A stretch of 64,000 nt of DNA from an uncultured Hyphomonas sp. (GCF_963677035.1 NZ_OY781472.1:1240001-1304000); one strand, 5' to 3'. Numbered from the stretch's first letter, positions 26,050 through 35,681 are shown. The notes: generated by a model not told the origin, from the letters alone. Made by a program: numbers and translations.

Positions 26050-27289
26050 GACTGGGCAGGTGCGACTGGTCTGCACTGGCCTGGCGCGCCATCGCCCGGC
26101 GTAGCGGACCGATCTTGTTGGCGGCCGTCATGGCCAGGCCCCGAAGTGGTTTCAGCACGGCATTGTCGTTCGAGAAGGCCCGGTCGATCACATCCATGAA
26201 CAGCGCGACGCTCGTCATGTCGAAGCGGCGCCATTGCTGGTAACGCTCCACGGCAGGGGCGGCGCCATGATCAAGGCCGACTTCGCGGGACTCCACCATG
26301 ATGTCGATCAGGGCGGCGACGTCCTTGAAGCCGAGGTTCAGCCCTTGTCCGGCCAGCGGGTTGATCCGGTGGGCCGCATCACCCAGCAGAACTACGCGCG
26401 GCCCGGTCATTGCCTGGGCGAGGCGCATTTTCAGTGGATAGGAAATCACCGGCCCGTCGATGGTCATGCGGCCGGCGAAATCTGCAAAACGGGCATTCAG
26501 CTCGGTTTCGATATCTTCCACGGGCATTTCGGCCAGCGCTTCGGCGGCGCCGCGCTTCATGTACCAAGCGAGGTTCGCCTTGTTGTCCGGCATGGGCAGG
26601 GTCGCAAAGGGACCTTCCGGCATGAACAGCTGGCGGGCGATGCCGCCATGCGGCCGGTCCAGTTTCACATTCGCGGCGAAGACCGATTTGCCGTAATCAT
26701 GGTCTTCCGTTCCGATGCCGAGCGCGGTGCGGACCGAGGAGTTTACCCCGTCACAGGCGGCCACAAGGCGGGTCCGGATCCGGGTGCCATCTTCCAGCAC
26801 AACGGTTGCCGGGCCGGGTCCGTCCTCCAGGGCCTTGAAGCGGGCGCCGTTAAGGATAGTCAGGCCCTGATCAGTGCCTGCAATCTGACCAGCAACCTTG
26901 TCCAGAGCCTCCTGAAGGTCCGCAGACGGGACCATTTGTCCTAGGGGTTGGCCGTCATCATCCTGTGGAAGATCGTCATTTCCGAAGATCACCTCCGGCG
27001 CGCCGAAGACATGGCTGCCGCCGTCGATGGCTTCGAGGCCGTTCAGCGGCGCGATGACCTCCTCAAGAAGGGGGTGCACCCCCGTCGCCCCCAGCAGCCG
27101 CCAGCTGCCGCGGACAATGGCGAATGTACGTGTATCCGTAGGAGGCGCTGCAGATGGGTCACGCGCATCAATAAGGATGGTGGAAAAGCCGCGCTGGAAG
27201 GCCAGAACAGCCAGTGAAGTGCCAACCGGCCCGGCCCCGACAATAACGAGGTCTACGGGTTCGTTGGACGCAGGGGATGGTTTCAACAT
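26039..27289 (-). CDS. UbiH/COQ6-type FAD-dependent hydroxylase
   Basis: Aromatic ring hydroxylase of ubiquinone biosynthesis. The 416-residue protein has DLVIVGAGPVGTSLAVLA (FAD fold), DTRTFAI, ACDGVNSSVRTALGI (the DG motif) and VVLLGDAAHRINPLAGQGLNLGFKDVAAL (second FAD motif). Which ring carbon it acts on (UbiH, UbiI, UbiF or UbiL) cannot be decided by reading alone, so no symbol is given. The gene stands alone on the minus strand and is convergent with DUF971. Confidence 0.9.
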   Translation of the reverse strand: MLKPSPASNEPVDLVIVGAGPVGTSLAVLAFQRGFSTILIDARDPSAAPPTDTRTFAIVRGSWRLLGATGVHPLLEEVIAPLNGLEAIDGGSHVFGAPEVIFGNDDLPQDDDGQPLGQMVPSADLQEALDKVAGQIAGTDQGLTILNGARFKALEDGPGPATVVLEDGTRIRTRLVAACDGVNSSVRTALGIGTEDHDYGKSVFAANVKLDRPHGGIARQLFMPEGPFATLPMPDNKANLAWYMKRGAAEALAEMPVEDIETELNARFADFAGRMTIDGPVISYPLKMRLAQAMTGPRVVLLGDAAHRINPLAGQGLNLGFKDVAALIDIMVESREVGLDHGAAPAVERYQQWRRFDMTSVALFMDVIDRAFSNDNAVLKPLRGLAMTAANKIGPLRRAMARQASADQSHLPSLMQ

Positions 27290-27501
27290 AATGATTAGCT
27301 ACGCCTGTCCTGACGCCTCGTCTAGCGGTGGTAACGAATTGGTCGATTCGCCGCAACGCTGCACAAAAATTGACCACGAGCCTCCAGAATGCCCCTCTCG
27401 GGAGAGGCGCCAAGCGACTTTCATGGGCACCCGAAATCATATCAGGAGTGGGAGAGCGCGGGGGGTCCCGAGCTCCGAAACCTGCGACATGGAGGGGCCG
27501 A

Positions 27502-28908
27502 ATGGGCCAGTTACTGAAAAGAATGACGCGCGGGGTGGCCTTATTGCCTGCCTTTGCGTTCACGGGGGCGCTCGCATACGCACAGGACGCAGATGTCGAA
27601 TCGCGGCTGGCAGCGCTGGAAGAGTCGTTTAACGGCAGCGCAAGCTCGTACATCGACAACTCCTACCTGTTCCTCATCGGCGGCCTGATCGTGATGTTCA
27701 TGGCAGCCGGCTTCATGTGCCTTGAAGTGGGTCTGGTGCGTTCGAAGAACGCCGCCATGCAGTCCATGAAGAACGTCGTGCTCTATGCCGTCTCCGGCCT
27801 GATGTTCTGGATCATCGGTTACAATGTAGCCTATCCGGGCGCCTGGATTGGCGGTGATGAGGGTCTGAAGCTGCTCGGCATGCCGTCGGCTTCCGCCTTT
27901 TTCTGGTCAGGCGGCAGCCTTGATGTCACAAACGACGCTGGCTATGCGCCGGCCTCCGACTGGTTCTTCCAGATGGTGTTCGTTGCAACGGCCGCCTCGA
28001 TCGTTTCCGGTACGGTTGCCGAGCGCGTGAAGCTCTGGCCGTTCCTGATCTTCACGGCGGTTCTGACCGGTTTCATCTATCCGATCGTTGTGTCCTGGGA
28101 GTGGGGCGGCGGCTACCTCGACACCAAGTGGGCTTTCTCCGACTTCGCCGGTTCGACGCTGGTGCACTCGGTCGGTGGCTGGGCGGCTCTGATGGGCGCG
28201 CTGATCATCGGCCCGCGGACAGGCAAGTATTTCGGCAAGCAGGTGAACCCGATGCCGGGCTCGAACATCCCGCTGGCGGGTCTTGGTACTTTCATCCTGT
28301 GGTTTGGCTGGTTCGGCTTCAACGGCGCCTCGCAGCTCGCTGCCGGCACGGTGACGGATATCAACTCTGTCGCGCAGATCTTCGCCAATACGAACATGGG
28401 TGCCGTTGGCGGTACGCTGTTCGCCATGATCACCACGGCGGTTCTCTATAAGGGTAAAGTGGACGCGACGATGGTCTTCAACGGTGCCCTCGGCGGCCTC
28501 GTCTCCATCACGGCTGAACCGCTGGCACCGTCCATGGGCGCTTCGGTTCTGATTGGCGGCGTTGGCGGTGTTCTCGCTGTTCTGGCCGTTCCGGTGCTCG
28601 ACAAGTTCAAGATCGATGACGTCGTCGGCGCCATCCCGGTCCACCTTGTCTGCGGTATCTGGGGCACGATGATCGTGGCGGCCTCTTACGGGAACCACAT
28701 CATGCCGAACGAAGCCGGTGATCCGAGCTATGTCGGCCAGCTGGTCGGCGTCCTTCTGACGGGCGTGTTCGTGTCGGTCGCTTCCTTTGTCGTCTGGATG
28801 GCGCTCAAGGTTACGATCGGTGTGCGCGCCAGCGAGGAAGAGGAAATGGCCGGTATGGACGTTTCCGAGGTTGGTCTGGAAGCTTATCCGGACTTCACCA
28901 ACGCCTAA
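27502..28908 (+). CDS. amt: Ammonium transporter Amt
   Basis: Trimeric inner-membrane ammonium channel. From ATG 27502, which follows GGAGGGG by five bases, the protein has 468 residues. A signal-like N-terminus ends AYAQ; eleven spans follow, with FMAAGFMCLEVGLVRSKN, VVSWEWGGGYLD, STLVHSVGGWAALMGALIIGPR (conserved histidine) and AIPVHLVCGIWGTM (second conserved histidine). A longer in-frame start at 27328 was rejected. No glnK gene is adjacent, unlike the usual amt-glnK pair. A strong terminator follows. Confidence 0.95.
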   Translation: MGQLLKRMTRGVALLPAFAFTGALAYAQDADVESRLAALEESFNGSASSYIDNSYLFLIGGLIVMFMAAGFMCLEVGLVRSKNAAMQSMKNVVLYAVSGLMFWIIGYNVAYPGAWIGGDEGLKLLGMPSASAFFWSGGSLDVTNDAGYAPASDWFFQMVFVATAASIVSGTVAERVKLWPFLIFTAVLTGFIYPIVVSWEWGGGYLDTKWAFSDFAGSTLVHSVGGWAALMGALIIGPRTGKYFGKQVNPMPGSNIPLAGLGTFILWFGWFGFNGASQLAAGTVTDINSVAQIFANTNMGAVGGTLFAMITTAVLYKGKVDATMVFNGALGGLVSITAEPLAPSMGASVLIGGVGGVLAVLAVPVLDKFKIDDVVGAIPVHLVCGIWGTMIVAASYGNHIMPNEAGDPSYVGQLVGVLLTGVFVSVASFVVWMALKVTIGVRASEEEEMAGMDVSEVGLEAYPDFTNA

Positions 28909-28928
28909 GGTTACGGCTCTCCGAAACG

Positions 28929-28963
28929 AAAACCCCCGGCAGTTTCCTGCCGGGGGTTTTTTA
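28929..28963 (+). terminator. Intrinsic terminator after amt
   Basis: AACCCCCGGCAG at 28931-28942 pairs perfectly with CTGCCGGGGGTT at 28947-28958 around TTTC and is followed by a T run. This is the clearest terminator in the window, 22 bases after the amt stop. On the other strand it can also serve the convergent gene at 28986. Confidence 0.93.
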
Positions 28964-28985
28964 TTGCGCAAGGGGAAGTGGACTA

Positions 28986-29420
28986 TTATTCGGACGTATC
29001 GTCTGAATCCCCGTCCGCAGCTGCTTCGGCCTCGGTTTCTACATAAGGACCGCTGACTTCGACTGCCATGACGTCTCCGTCCGGACCGATGACTTCTTCG
29101 CTTTCCTCGGTGTAGACGACTTCTTCCTCCGGTTCAGCCGTGTCGGCTTTCGCCGGCTTTTTCGCCGCCACGGTCGCTTTCGCGTCTACGTCAGCGTCTT
29201 TCTTGAGCTCGTCAATCTCCAGGCCATCCTGTTCCAGATTTCCATATTGAAGCTCGTTCAGCTCCTTGACGGACATGCCTTCCTGATCCGCCGGGACTTC
29301 ATCAAAAACTTCCGCCTTGGAGGCGTTAACTGACGCCCCGTCTTTATTCATTTCCTGCGCATTGGCGGGCATAAGCGTTAACAGCACGAAAGCTGCGGGG
29401 ATGATCATGGCGCGTGTCAT
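28986..29420 (-). CDS. Secreted acidic protein, unknown function
   Basis: 144 residues. A signal peptide (MIIPAAFVLLTLMPANAQ) is followed by a strongly acidic, low-complexity mature region, e.g. TAEPEEEVVYTEESEEV and AEAAADGDSDD, with one short lysine/alanine-rich patch (ATVAAKKPAK). No domain is recognised. The ATG follows AAGGAG. It is likely an unfolded periplasmic or surface protein, perhaps a cation binder; that is inference. It is convergent with amt and shares its terminator, and is divergent from ftsK. Confidence 0.7.
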   Translation of the reverse strand: MTRAMIIPAAFVLLTLMPANAQEMNKDGASVNASKAEVFDEVPADQEGMSVKELNELQYGNLEQDGLEIDELKKDADVDAKATVAAKKPAKADTAEPEEEVVYTEESEEVIGPDGDVMAVEVSGPYVETEAEAAADGDSDDTSE

Positions 29421-29645
29421 TGCACGACTCCTTTTCTGTTGCCGTATTATAAAGGCCTAATCCCGTACCGGGCCGGATGTTCCATGATTACAGGAATTAA
29501 ATGTTTCGGCCGCGCCGCGGCTGTCTGGGGCGAAAGGAGAGGCGGCCCGGAAGCAGCGGGCCGGTTTCAGCCCCGATCCCGCCCGCGGAAATCGTTAATT
29601 CGCAACTGAAAAAGTCTTCAGCGCATTTGCCCGGAATTAAGGTTG

Positions 29646-32213
29646 ATGGGTCAGATTGGCCATTCCACCGACAACACGGAGCCGTCCCCCTTCATGACCG
29701 ACTATGCTTATGATGATGACGCAACCCATTTCAGCGTTAGCGATCCTGTCTGGCGCATCCTCACGGGTGCCGCCGCTTTTGCGATCGGGGTGTTCATCTG
29801 CGGCAGTGTCGGCTCCTATGTCGCGACGGATCCTTCCTGGAATGCAGCGACTGATTCGGATGTCCAGAACCTGTTCGGCCGGTCCGGCGCGGTCTTTGCC
29901 GATCTCGCCCGCCAGGCTCTTGGCTGGTCGGCCTGGACGGCCGGTCTTGCCCTGATGATCGGCGGGGCGATGCGCACCGTGCTGATCGGCGCGCCGCGCA
30001 TGCATCGCTGGGTGAAGGGCTTCCTGTTCGTGCCGTTTTCGGCAGCCTTCTTTGCTGCCTGGCCGGTGCCGCAATCCTGGCCGCTGAGCGCCGGGCTGGG
30101 CGGTGTGGTCGGCGACGGCATGTTCCACTTTGCCGCCATGCCGTTTCGCGCGCTGATGCTGCCATCCCCGGAAACCTGGGCGGCCTTCTTCCTTGGCGCG
30201 CTGGCGCTGTGGGCTGGCCTGTCGGCGCTTGGCTTCCGCCGCGGTGATGCCCGCCTGCTGAAACATGCAGCGGCCTCGTCCGGTGCCCGCGCAGCCCGCA
30301 AGGCCAGCGGCGTCGGCGGTATCCTGCTGGCCGTTGCCCGTGCCGTTACACCAAAGCGCAAGGCGGAACTGGAAGACGAGACGATCGATCCGCGTGACGA
30401 TCGCGCCCGCGTCGTGATGTCCGATGACGATGAAACACCAGGCTTCCTGAGCAAGCGCGGCAAGAACGTCATCGAGATCGAAGATGACGAAGATTATGAC
30501 GATGAAGAGGACTACCTCAGCGACGCCGAAGACGATTACGACGATTATGAAGACGAGATCGACGACGACGCAGGCGACTATGATGACGAGGATGAAGAGC
30601 AGGAACGCAAGCCGCTCTTCACCCTGCCGAAGCCCAAACCCAAGCCGAAAGCTGCGGCGCCTCGCGTGTCGAAGCCGACGGAACGCCGCCGCAAGGCCGG
30701 CCGCTTGCCGACGATCGACCTGCTGGAGCAGACCGTTGAGCGCGCCGATTCAATCGATGAGGATGCACTGCTCGCGAAAGCGGCCAAGCTGTCAGATGTC
30801 CTGAAGGAGTTCGGCGTCCGCGGCCGCGTGAAGGAAGTGCGCCCCGGTCCGGTGATTACCCTGTTTGAAATGGAACCGGCGCCTGGTGTGAAGTCTTCCC
30901 GGGTCATCTCGCTGGCTGACGATATTGCCCGCTCTATGAGTGCGAAGTCCGCGCGTGTTGCTGTTGTGCCGGGCAAGAACGCCATCGGTATCGAATTGCC
31001 GAACGAAGATCGCGACACCGTCTATCTCCGCACGCTGCTCCAGTCGGATGCCTATACCGGCTCACGTGCCAGCCTGCCGATGGCGCTGGGTGAAGATATT
31101 GGCGGCGTGCCGACTGTGGTCGACCTCGCCAAGATGCCTCACCTGCTGATCGCCGGGACCACAGGTTCCGGTAAGTCGGTCGGTGTGAACGCGATGATCC
31201 TGTCGCTGATCTATCGCCACACACCGGAACAGTGCCGTTTCATCATGATCGACCCGAAAATGCTGGAACTCTCGATCTATGAGGGCATCCCGCACCTTCT
31301 GGCGCCGGTTGTGACCGATCCGAAAAAGGCCGTGAACGCGCTGCAATGGACGGTGCGCGAAATGGAAGGCCGCTACGAGCTGATGTCCAAGGCGGGCGTG
31401 CGGAACCTGGCCGGCTTCAACGAAAAGGCCACGAAATACCGCAATGCCGGAGAAGATCTCGTCCGCAAGGTTCAGACCGGCTTCGATGACCGCGGCAAGC
31501 CGGTCTATGAGACAGAGATCCTGCCGACCGAGCATATCCCGAACATTGTTGTCGTGATCGACGAGATGGCCGACCTGATGCTGGTAGCCGGCAAGGAAGT
31601 GGAAGGCTGTGTCCAGCGTCTCGCCCAGATGGCGCGTGCCGCCGGTATCCACCTGATAACTGCAACGCAGCGTCCGTCCGTGGACGTCATCACCGGTACG
31701 ATCAAGGCCAACTTCCCGACCCGTATCTCCTACATGGTGACCACGAAGATCGACTCCCGGACGATCCTCAACGAGCAGGGCGCCGAACAGCTGCTCGGCA
31801 TGGGTGACCTGCTCTACCAGGCACCGGGTCAGAAATCGACACGCCTGCATGGCCCGTTCGTTTCCGACGAAGATGTCGGCGCCGTGACTGACTGGCTGCG
31901 CGAGCAGGGCGAGCCGGACTATGTGATGGATATTCTGGAAGCGCCGGACGACGGCTCCACCGGGTCGGCCGTGATGGATGCAATGCTCGGCACTTCCACA
32001 GGCGATGAAGAAGACGATCTCTTCGCCCAGGCCATCGCCATTGTCGTGCGCGACCAGCGCGCCTCGACCTCCTATCTCCAGCGCCGTCTGAAGATCGGCT
32101 ACAACAAGGCGGCTGGTGTCATCGACCGGCTGGAAGAAGAAGGTATCATTTCCGCGCCGAACCATGCCGGCAAGCGCGAAGTTCTGGCGAACGGACGTCC
32201 GTCTCCGGAATGA
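29646..32213 (+). CDS. ftsK: DNA translocase FtsK
   Basis: Pumps chromosome ends toward the midcell dif site and is part of the divisome. 855 residues. Four membrane spans fall in the first 200 residues. Residues about 255-320 form a very acidic linker; the alpha domain follows (ARSMSAKSARVAVVPGKNAIGIELPN); Walker A GTTGSGKSVGVN is near residue 505; Walker B VVVIDEMADLM follows; the C-terminal gamma domain (AIAIVVRDQRASTSYLQRRLKIGYNKAAGVIDRLEEEGII) reads KOPS. ATG 29646 is taken; an ATG at 29694 is possible. Confidence 0.96.
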   Translation: MGQIGHSTDNTEPSPFMTDYAYDDDATHFSVSDPVWRILTGAAAFAIGVFICGSVGSYVATDPSWNAATDSDVQNLFGRSGAVFADLARQALGWSAWTAGLALMIGGAMRTVLIGAPRMHRWVKGFLFVPFSAAFFAAWPVPQSWPLSAGLGGVVGDGMFHFAAMPFRALMLPSPETWAAFFLGALALWAGLSALGFRRGDARLLKHAAASSGARAARKASGVGGILLAVARAVTPKRKAELEDETIDPRDDRARVVMSDDDETPGFLSKRGKNVIEIEDDEDYDDEEDYLSDAEDDYDDYEDEIDDDAGDYDDEDEEQERKPLFTLPKPKPKPKAAAPRVSKPTERRRKAGRLPTIDLLEQTVERADSIDEDALLAKAAKLSDVLKEFGVRGRVKEVRPGPVITLFEMEPAPGVKSSRVISLADDIARSMSAKSARVAVVPGKNAIGIELPNEDRDTVYLRTLLQSDAYTGSRASLPMALGEDIGGVPTVVDLAKMPHLLIAGTTGSGKSVGVNAMILSLIYRHTPEQCRFIMIDPKMLELSIYEGIPHLLAPVVTDPKKAVNALQWTVREMEGRYELMSKAGVRNLAGFNEKATKYRNAGEDLVRKVQTGFDDRGKPVYETEILPTEHIPNIVVVIDEMADLMLVAGKEVEGCVQRLAQMARAAGIHLITATQRPSVDVITGTIKANFPTRISYMVTTKIDSRTILNEQGAEQLLGMGDLLYQAPGQKSTRLHGPFVSDEDVGAVTDWLREQGEPDYVMDILEAPDDGSTGSAVMDAMLGTSTGDEEDDLFAQAIAIVVRDQRASTSYLQRRLKIGYNKAAGVIDRLEEEGIISAPNHAGKREVLANGRPSPE

Positions 32214-32257
32214 CCGCCGCCTGACTCATCTCACCCGTTAAGGTGGGCAATAGGGGC

Positions 32258-32291
32258 AACCCCCGTTCGCGGTGAAATGCGAACGGGGGTT
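32258..32291. terminator. Bidirectional hairpin terminator between ftsK and the aldo/keto reductase
   Basis: AACCCCCGTTCGC at 32258-32270 pairs perfectly with GCGAACGGGGGTT at 32279-32291 around an 8-base loop. It lies between two convergent genes. On the plus strand it is followed by TCACTTTTC, a broken T run. It probably ends both messages. Confidence 0.8.
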
Positions 32292-32308
32292 TCACTTTTC
32301 AGGGGTGG

Positions 32309-33325
32309 TCAGCCCATCGGGTAAAGGATGTCTTTCGTCACCGCGTCGCATGCCTTCATGACATCATCCGACAGGGTCAGGTCTGCGGCCGCGAAGATGT
32401 CGTCCAGCTGGTCGAATTTGGACACGCCGACAATCGTGGAGGCCACGAATTTGTGCTGCTTTGACCATGCCGTGGCGAGGGTGACGACGTTGATGCCAGC
32501 CTCTTTGGCGATTTCGATGAACTTTGCCGTGGAGGCGAGGGATTTCTCGTTCACGAACCGCTGCGCCATGGTCGCCTGGCGTCCACCCATTTCCAGATAG
32601 CGCGAGAAGCGCGCGCCATCAGGCCGGCCGCCATCCTGATACTTTCCGGAAAGCACGCCGCCGCCGATGGGGGAGTACGGGATCAGGCTCACGTCTTCCT
32701 TGCGGCAGACTTTCGAGAGCGCATCCTCGAACCGTCGGTTGTTCAGGCTGAAATTGTTCTGGATCGTCTCATAACGGACGGTGCCGAGGCGGCTGGAGGC
32801 TTCGAGGCTTTTCATCAGGCCCCAGGCGTCTTCATTGGAGCAACCGACAACACGCACCTTTCCGGCCCGGACCAGGTCGTCCAGCACTTCCATCGTTTCG
32901 TCATAGGCTGTGCCATGGTCCGGCCAGTGGGTCTGGTAAAGGTCCACATAGTCCGTTCCGAGACGGGTGAGGCTGTCTTCGATGGCCTTGGTGATGTTGT
33001 GGCGGTCCAGTGCGGTCATGCCGGCGCGCTGGCTGCCCTTGATCCAGCCATGGGACGGACCGCACACTTTGGTGGCGAGGATGATGGAGTCCCGGTCCTT
33101 GGTCTTCAGCCATTTGCCGACAATTTCCTCCGTCAGCCCGGCCCACTTGGTGTCCGGCGGCACGGGGTAGTTCTCGGCCGTGTCGTAGAAATTGATCCCG
33201 GCATCGAAACTTGCGTCGAGGATACGCAGGGATTCGGCCTCGTCGGCCTGGGAGCCGAACGTCATCGTGCCCATGCAGATGTCGGATACGTAGATGGCGC
33301 TGCGGCCAAGGCGGCGGTGTTGCAT
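32309..33325 (-). CDS. Aldo/keto reductase
   Basis: NADPH-dependent TIM-barrel oxidoreductase. The 338-residue protein has MGTMTFGSQADEAESLRILDASFDAGINFYDTAENY (catalytic D and Y), ATKVCGP (K), LYQTHWPD (H) and IPYSPIGGGVLSGKY plus STIVGVSKFDQLDDI (NADPH pocket). The family is close to the Tas-like/YajO type. Substrate is unknown. The ATG at 33325 leaves the normal N-terminus; 33358 is an unlikely extension. Confidence 0.92.
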   Translation of the reverse strand: MQHRRLGRSAIYVSDICMGTMTFGSQADEAESLRILDASFDAGINFYDTAENYPVPPDTKWAGLTEEIVGKWLKTKDRDSIILATKVCGPSHGWIKGSQRAGMTALDRHNITKAIEDSLTRLGTDYVDLYQTHWPDHGTAYDETMEVLDDLVRAGKVRVVGCSNEDAWGLMKSLEASSRLGTVRYETIQNNFSLNNRRFEDALSKVCRKEDVSLIPYSPIGGGVLSGKYQDGGRPDGARFSRYLEMGGRQATMAQRFVNEKSLASTAKFIEIAKEAGINVVTLATAWSKQHKFVASTIVGVSKFDQLDDIFAAADLTLSDDVMKACDAVTKDILYPMG

Positions 33326-33420
33326 ATTGGCGTTCTCCCTGTCTTGTTGCGGCGACACTAGCGGCCAGAAACCGCATGACCAGAGGCCTTCGGGAACAAA
33401 ATCGTGAAGGGCCGGCTTGC

Positions 33421-33933
33421 TTACTCCGCCCCGGTCAGCAGCTGGGTGAAGTCGATCACGTCAAATCCATGCCCTGTGGCGCGGACGAATTTCTCGAAAT
33501 CGGCCCGCGAGACGGCCGTGGTGCCGGTATTGGTCAAGGGGTGGAAGTTCACCGGATCATGTTCCATCAGCGCCGCATCCACCAGGAAACGCACGCGCCC
33601 ATCTGTGTCATTCATCAGGGCAAACGCGGTGACCGAGCCTGGCGTGACGCCAAGGATGTCCTCCATCAGCTCCGGCGGCCCGAAAGACAGGCGCGTCGTG
33701 CCGATCAGCCGGTGCAGCTTGTTCAGCTTCAGCTGTGAGTGCGCTTCGGCGGCAATCAGGATGAGGGTGCCGTCCTTGTCCTTGAGGAACAGGTTTTTGG
33801 TGTGCCCGCCCGGCATGCCGGCCTTCAGGTCCCGGCCTTCCTCCACGGTGAACACAGGCTCATGCCAGTGCGTCGTGTGCACGATGCCCAGCGAGCCGAG
33901 ATAAGCGAACAGGTCTTCGGGGGTTGCCGTCAT
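33421..33933 (-). CDS. YbaK/ProX-type aminoacyl-tRNA deacylase (PrdX-like)
   Basis: 170 residues of the YbaK/PrdX fold: [77 protein letters not shown] and [28 protein letters not shown], which match PrdX (Ala-tRNA(Pro) editing). The ATG at 33933 is preferred over 33969, which adds twelve residues unlike the family. It lies alone, divergent from the next gene. Confidence 0.9.
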   Translation of the reverse strand: MTATPEDLFAYLGSLGIVHTTHWHEPVFTVEEGRDLKAGMPGGHTKNLFLKDKDGTLILIAAEAHSQLKLNKLHRLIGTTRLSFGPPELMEDILGVTPGSVTAFALMNDTDGRVRFLVDAALMEHDPVNFHPLTNTGTTAVSRADFEKFVRATGHGFDVIDFTQLLTGAE

Positions 33934-33984
33934 GGGCTCCTTTGGGCCAAGACTTGGCGCATCCGTCAAGCGGTGAGCTTCCCC

Positions 33985-34722
33985 ATGTTTCTTGATTGCT
34001 ACAAAATCTACGACGTCGCGCCGGATCTGGTGCCCGCGCGGTCAAATCGTGACTGGATGGATGCCTTTACAGACCGCCATCCCTATCGTTGCCTGCCGCT
34101 GACCATGGCGAACGCCACGGGCTGGGAATTGCTGGCGCCGATGGACATCAAGATCGAATGGAATGGCGGCCCGCGGAATGAAGATATCCGGCTGCTGACC
34201 CGTGGGGACCCGCGTGCCATCGACAGCTTTGCCGGGGCGCATTTCGCCCGGGGCATTGTCACGTTTCACACCGGCCACCTGTTCCGCACCCCGCCCGGCT
34301 GGGGCGTCTGGGTGACCGGCCCGCCGAACTGGCCGAAGGACGGTATCTATCCGCTGACAGGCCTGGTTGAGACTGACTGGCTGCCATTTCCCTTCACCAT
34401 GAACTGGCAGATGACCCGCAAGGGCAGCGTGGTCTTCGAAAAGGGTGAGCCCTTCGCCTTCATCACGCTGATGGAGCACAAGAAGCTGGAAGAGATACAG
34501 CCGGAACGCAAAGCGCTGCGCTCGAATGCGGAACTGGTGAAGGAATATACCGCCTGGACCGAAAGCCGGGCGGACTTCAACAAACGCCTGGGCGAGGGCG
34601 AGGAAAACGCCATGAAAGCGCGCTGGCAGCGCCACTATATGCGTGGTGAAAAGCCGACGGGCGACAAGGCAGACAGCCACCAGACCAAGCGCCGGCTGCA
34701 GCCGCCGAAAGAGATTTCATGA
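33985..34722 (+). CDS. Conserved protein, DUF6065-like
   Basis: 245 residues from the ATG at 33985 ([28 protein letters not shown]). Recognisable blocks are [93 protein letters not shown], and a charged C-terminus. This matches what I recall of the DUF6065 family, of unknown function, but I cannot verify it. The end overlaps the GNAT start (ATGA), so they form a two-gene unit. An upstream in-frame start at 33739 is antisense to the deacylase gene and not used. Confidence 0.75.
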   Translation: MFLDCYKIYDVAPDLVPARSNRDWMDAFTDRHPYRCLPLTMANATGWELLAPMDIKIEWNGGPRNEDIRLLTRGDPRAIDSFAGAHFARGIVTFHTGHLFRTPPGWGVWVTGPPNWPKDGIYPLTGLVETDWLPFPFTMNWQMTRKGSVVFEKGEPFAFITLMEHKKLEEIQPERKALRSNAELVKEYTAWTESRADFNKRLGEGEENAMKARWQRHYMRGEKPTGDKADSHQTKRRLQPPKEIS

Positions 34723-35207
34723 CCACAATCCGGGCCTATGTGCCCTCAGACCTGCCAGCCCTGCACGCGATCAACGAGCAGGGGGTGCCGGGCGTCAGCC
34801 GTGAAACGATGGAAAGCCTTGGCAAATGGCTGTCGTTGTCTGAATGCCTTGTCGCCGTCGATGAAGCCGACCGGCCGATAGGTTTTCTGAATCTCGTCCC
34901 GCCCGGAACTGCCGCCTATACCAGCGACAATCTCCGCTGGTTCGAGGCGCGGGCGGGCAATGCGAACTATGTCGATCGGATCGCCATCGATGCCTCGGTG
35001 CGGGGCCAGCGGATCGGCGAAGCGCTGTACGAGGCCGCCTTTGCGGCCTGCACCGGGCGCTATGACGCGATTGGCTGTGAGGTGAACCGCGTGCCGCCCA
35101 ATCCGGGCTCGCTGCGCTTCCACAAGCGGCTTGGCTTTGTCGAGGTCGGCAGTCAGGCCTTCGTCCCTGGCGAGAAGGAAGTGATCTATCTGGAGCGGGC
35201 GCTTTAA
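34719..35207 (+). CDS. GNAT-family N-acetyltransferase
   Basis: 162 residues with IRAYVPSDLPALHAINEQGVPGVSRE at the N-terminus, VDRIAIDASVRGQRIGEALYEAAFAAC (the acetyl-CoA loop) and NPGSLRFHKRLGFVEVG at the end. It is translationally coupled to the DUF6065-like gene by ATGA. The substrate is unknown. Confidence 0.85.
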   Translation: MTTIRAYVPSDLPALHAINEQGVPGVSRETMESLGKWLSLSECLVAVDEADRPIGFLNLVPPGTAAYTSDNLRWFEARAGNANYVDRIAIDASVRGQRIGEALYEAAFAACTGRYDAIGCEVNRVPPNPGSLRFHKRLGFVEVGSQAFVPGEKEVIYLERAL

Positions 35208-35243
35208 CTATCCGTGGCGCAGGGCTGCCCCCTGCCGCCAGAT

Positions 35244-35316
35244 CCTTCGACTTCGCTCAGGATGAGTCTCGTTCTTTGCCGCACTGTCGAAGCGCTCATG
35301 CTGAGCGAAGTCGAGG
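35244..35316. repeat. Inverted repeat of the CTTCGACTTCGCTCAG family
   Basis: CCTTCGACTTCGCTCAGGAT at 35244-35263 and, inverted, the arm at 35295-35316 (core TGAGCGAAGTCGAGG). The two arms can fold together. Similar arms occur at 36681-36700 and 40993-41015, all between histidine genes or their neighbours. This looks like a repetitive extragenic palindromic element; the genome copy number cannot be seen here. Confidence 0.75.
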
Positions 35317-35333
35317 CACGGGCGCGGGCTCGC

Positions 35334-35681
35334 TTAGCTTTTACGACTCGCTTTTTCCGCAATGCCGCTCGTGCCCTGCCGTTTTTCCAATGCTGCCGCC
35401 ACATCATCGAGGCTGACGCCGCGCACGCGGAGGGCGACGAGAGCGTGGTAGAGCATGTCGGCGGCTTCGCTGGCGACGCGGTCGTCACTCTCTTCGCGCA
35501 GGGCCTGAATAAATTCGCCGGCCTCTTCCTCGGCCTTGTCAGCGCAGGCGCCGACCCCTTTCGACAATAGTTTGGCCGTCCATGACGAAGTCGCATCGCC
35601 GGTTTCGGCGCGTGTATCGATCGTCATGCCCAGATGGGCGAGGGCTTCGGCGAGGCGGTCGGCAGATCCGAGAATAGACAT
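35334..35681 (-). CDS. hisE: Phosphoribosyl-ATP pyrophosphatase
   Basis: Second step of histidine synthesis. 115 residues, monofunctional (no fused HisI). It has DATSSWTAKLLSKGVGACADKAEEEAGEFIQAL, the metal-binding EEAGE motif, then RVASEAADMLYHALVALRVRGVSLDDV, the E-A-A-D-L helix. It is the last member of a leftward hisB-H-A-F-E series but is separated from hisF by an enoyl-CoA hydratase gene on the opposite strand. Confidence 0.93.
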   Translation of the reverse strand: MSILGSADRLAEALAHLGMTIDTRAETGDATSSWTAKLLSKGVGACADKAEEEAGEFIQALREESDDRVASEAADMLYHALVALRVRGVSLDDVAAALEKRQGTSGIAEKASRKS

